DNA from: Enteropsectra breve
Lineage: Eukaryota > Microsporidia
Reading direction: 5' to 3'
Assembly: GCA_024243835.1 (NCBI GenBank)
Contig: JALPMN010000555.1
Span: forward strand, 1-18,346
DNA length: 18,346 nt
Below, in pieces: positions 16,527-18,346 of this stretch. The translations under genes and the position numbers were made by a program. Positions within the stretch are counted from its first letter, which is position 1. Every line of letters begins with the position of its first letter. The notes under the pieces are model-generated. The model did no database searches. It saw only the letters and a list, made by a program, of their open reading frames with translations, and was not told where the DNA came from.

Positions 16527-18346
16527 ATGGATGAGACAAATAGGGAAAAGCTGCTGAAAACCTTAAATAAACAACTAAAATCTACTGACGGGGTAACGAA
16601 GCAAAGTGTACAGCACAAGATAGACATCCTGATGGACTACAACAAATACAAGTCCACCTCAACGCTTCTTTCTGCCAGCACCATAAACGATCTGATGTTT
16701 GCAGAAACACTGCTGCTCGATGGATGCAAAAACATTCTGCAGGCAGAGCCTGTGAATAACGAAGCCGAAGAAAGGCTTAAATTCATAGAAAACAAGATCT
16801 ATTTTCTCAAATTGGCGCAGAAGGAAGCAGAGGCGGCCTGCACGCCCCACACAAGACTGGAAAAGCATGGCGGGTTTTTGATATTAGATTCGTTAGGTTT
16901 TGAACTGGATCCCCTTAATGAGGCCGATACGCTCTGCATCCTCCTCGACAGACACGAGACTGCCAGACTCAAACTAAGTGAAAATGTGCCTTCCATCAAG
17001 ATAGAGATGACCTGCTCTAAGCTGTTTGAAATTATTTTAATAAAGAAAGAAACAAACTCAATCTACGGGCTGATCTCGATACCAACAGCATTTTTTGTTG
17101 AGTTCAACGGGAAGGAGGTGAGTTTTATTTTAGAATCCTACAACATTCTGAATACAAAAATAAGCTTTGAAAGATACAGGCAGATAACACTGCTGCCCGA
17201 GTGCAAGAACATACTGGTGCTCAAGGGCCATCCCCTTGTCAAGACATCCGGATTCCCGCCCTTCTACTGCTTTGTGTGCAACAAGCTCTGCCCGATATCC
17301 TCTGAGTCGTATTTCTGCATTTACTGCAACTTAAAGGCACACCTGAACTGCAGCCACCAGATTCTCTATAAATGTGTTGGCAGGGCACCTGAGACCAAGC
17401 TATCAGGTGATGTAGAGAAGGCGCTTAAGAAACTCAACAGTGAGAATGAGGCAATTCTTATTTTGGACAAAAACGATGAAGTTGAGAGGTGTGCTGAGAG
17501 CGGTGTGATTAAAGACAAGCTGTTGGAGAACACAGAAAATACTGGTTTCAGGCACCGGTGCGACACAATGCATTCGCTTAAGCCAGAAGATCCGAAGGGA
17601 AATGAGTACTGCAGGCACTGCGGCGAAAGAATCGATCTTCTGGCCACAATGCTGAGCTGTGAGGAGTGCAAGGCCAAGTTTCACAAGGAGTGTGAAAAGC
17701 TTATTTGTGGAACATGCAAATCAGCACCAGTTGCAAAGGAGAAAATAGTCGACTCGATGCTCGAAACGAATATTTTCAGTGACTCCACCCATAAAATCGT
17801 GGATTTTGAAATCCAGGCATTTTTGGGACGCGGATCGTATGGAAAGGTGCTTTTGGGGAAAAACAAGATAAACGGCGAAAAGATAGCCATTAAAGTGCTA
17901 AAGAAGCACATGTACAACACATATGAGAAACTAAGGCTGATAAGCAACGAAAAAAGAGTGCTGCGTCTGATAGGCACCGGGAACTGCCCATTCGTGGCAT
18001 CCTTCAAATACTTCTTTTACGACAAGCGCTACGTGTTTTTTGGCACCGAGTACTGCGGGGGAGGAAACATGCTTTTTCACTTGGCAACCAAGACATTCAC
18101 AGAGGCACAGGTCCACTTTTATTCCACCGAGATAATTCTGGCACTTGAGTTTTTGCATTCCAAAAATATCATTGTTGGAGACTTGAAGCTTAACAACATA
18201 CTTCTTGCGGCCAACGGGCACATAAAGATCTCAGACTTCGGGCTCTCGCAGGTACTGCCTGAGGGGGAGAGTATCATCAGGAAGTTCCATGGGGGCATAT
18301 TCGGGCTGGCCCCGGAGGTGCTGGAATACGGGGAGTTTTCTCAGGC
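16527..18346 (+). CDS. PKC1: Fungal Pkc1-type protein kinase with tandem C1 domains, partial at window edge
   Basis: The frame is open from ATG 16527 to the window end (606 codons, 3' end missing). In fungi Pkc1 acts at the plasma membrane in cell-wall integrity signalling downstream of Rho1. The first 60 residues are helical and HR1-like. Residues about 130-230 are beta-rich and may be the C2-like region. Two zinc-binding C1 domains follow: H235, C248, C251, C264, C267, H272, C275, C283; and H349, C362, C365, C378, C381, H386, C389, C397. The AGC kinase domain begins with LGRGSYGKV (433-441) and has K456 in IAIKVLKK, D552/K554/N557 in GDLKLNN, DFG at 570-572 and APE at 595-597. The catalytic-loop arginine is missing (VGD in place of YRD). 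The activation segment reads KFHGGIFGLAPE where TFCGTPxYxAPE is usual, so the Thr is gone. I see no basic pseudosubstrate before the first C1. Confidence 0.9.
   Translation, partial: MDETNREKLLKTLNKQLKSTDGVTKQSVQHKIDILMDYNKYKSTSTLLSASTINDLMFAETLLLDGCKNILQAEPVNNEAEERLKFIENKIYFLKLAQKEAEAACTPHTRLEKHGGFLILDSLGFELDPLNEADTLCILLDRHETARLKLSENVPSIKIEMTCSKLFEIILIKKETNSIYGLISIPTAFFVEFNGKEVSFILESYNILNTKISFERYRQITLLPECKNILVLKGHPLVKTSGFPPFYCFVCNKLCPISSESYFCIYCNLKAHLNCSHQILYKCVGRAPETKLSGDVEKALKKLNSENEAILILDKNDEVERCAESGVIKDKLLENTENTGFRHRCDTMHSLKPEDPKGNEYCRHCGERIDLLATMLSCEECKAKFHKECEKLICGTCKSAPVAKEKIVDSMLETNIFSDSTHKIVDFEIQAFLGRGSYGKVLLGKNKINGEKIAIKVLKKHMYNTYEKLRLISNEKRVLRLIGTGNCPFVASFKYFFYDKRYVFFGTEYCGGGNMLFHLATKTFTEAQVHFYSTEIILALEFLHSKNIIVGDLKLNNILLAANGHIKISDFGLSQVLPEGESIIRKFHGGIFGLAPEVLEYGEFSQ

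Overview
The window looks like nuclear DNA of a compact, intron-poor, fungal-type eukaryote, most likely a microsporidian. The genes are all eukaryotic (condensin SMC4, Sof1, ribosomal P0, a beta-adaptin, a PKC with tandem C1 domains, an Arp8-like protein, RNase P RNA). They are uninterrupted and strongly diverged, and most are shorter than yeast or human relatives. Gaps are AT-rich, and several starts are preceded by a CCC trinucleotide of the kind reported upstream of microsporidian start codons. I cannot name the species.

Layout. 76-4083 (-): large alpha-helical, HEAT-like protein, tentatively the proteasome adaptor Ecm29. 4346-5578 (+): divergent Arp8-like actin-related protein carrying a C2H2 zinc finger. 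5943-6599 (-): small protein with features of the transcription elongation factor Paf1. 7037-8722 (-): AP-complex beta-adaptin trunk, followed after one in-frame TGA by 73 more open codons (6818-7036). 9153-10397 (+): Sof1/DCAF13 ribosome-biogenesis WD40 protein. 10601-10841 (-): RNase P RNA with a pol III T-run terminator. 11271-14591 (+): SMC4. 15262-16047 (+): ribosomal stalk protein P0, ending early. 16163-16258: 25-bp tandem repeat. 16527 to the window end (+): fungal Pkc1-type kinase, cut by the edge.

The genes are housekeeping genes from separate pathways: chromosome condensation, chromatin and transcription, ribosome and tRNA maturation, vesicle sorting, proteasome and cell-wall signalling. 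I see no operon-like system, mobile element, CRISPR array or tRNA.

The most interesting points are: the RNase P RNA lying unmarked in an intergenic gap; the PKC-like kinase that has lost both the HRD arginine and the activation-loop threonine; the zinc finger inside an actin fold; P0 without its second stalk-protein-binding helix and acidic tail; and the in-frame TGA in the beta-adaptin gene.
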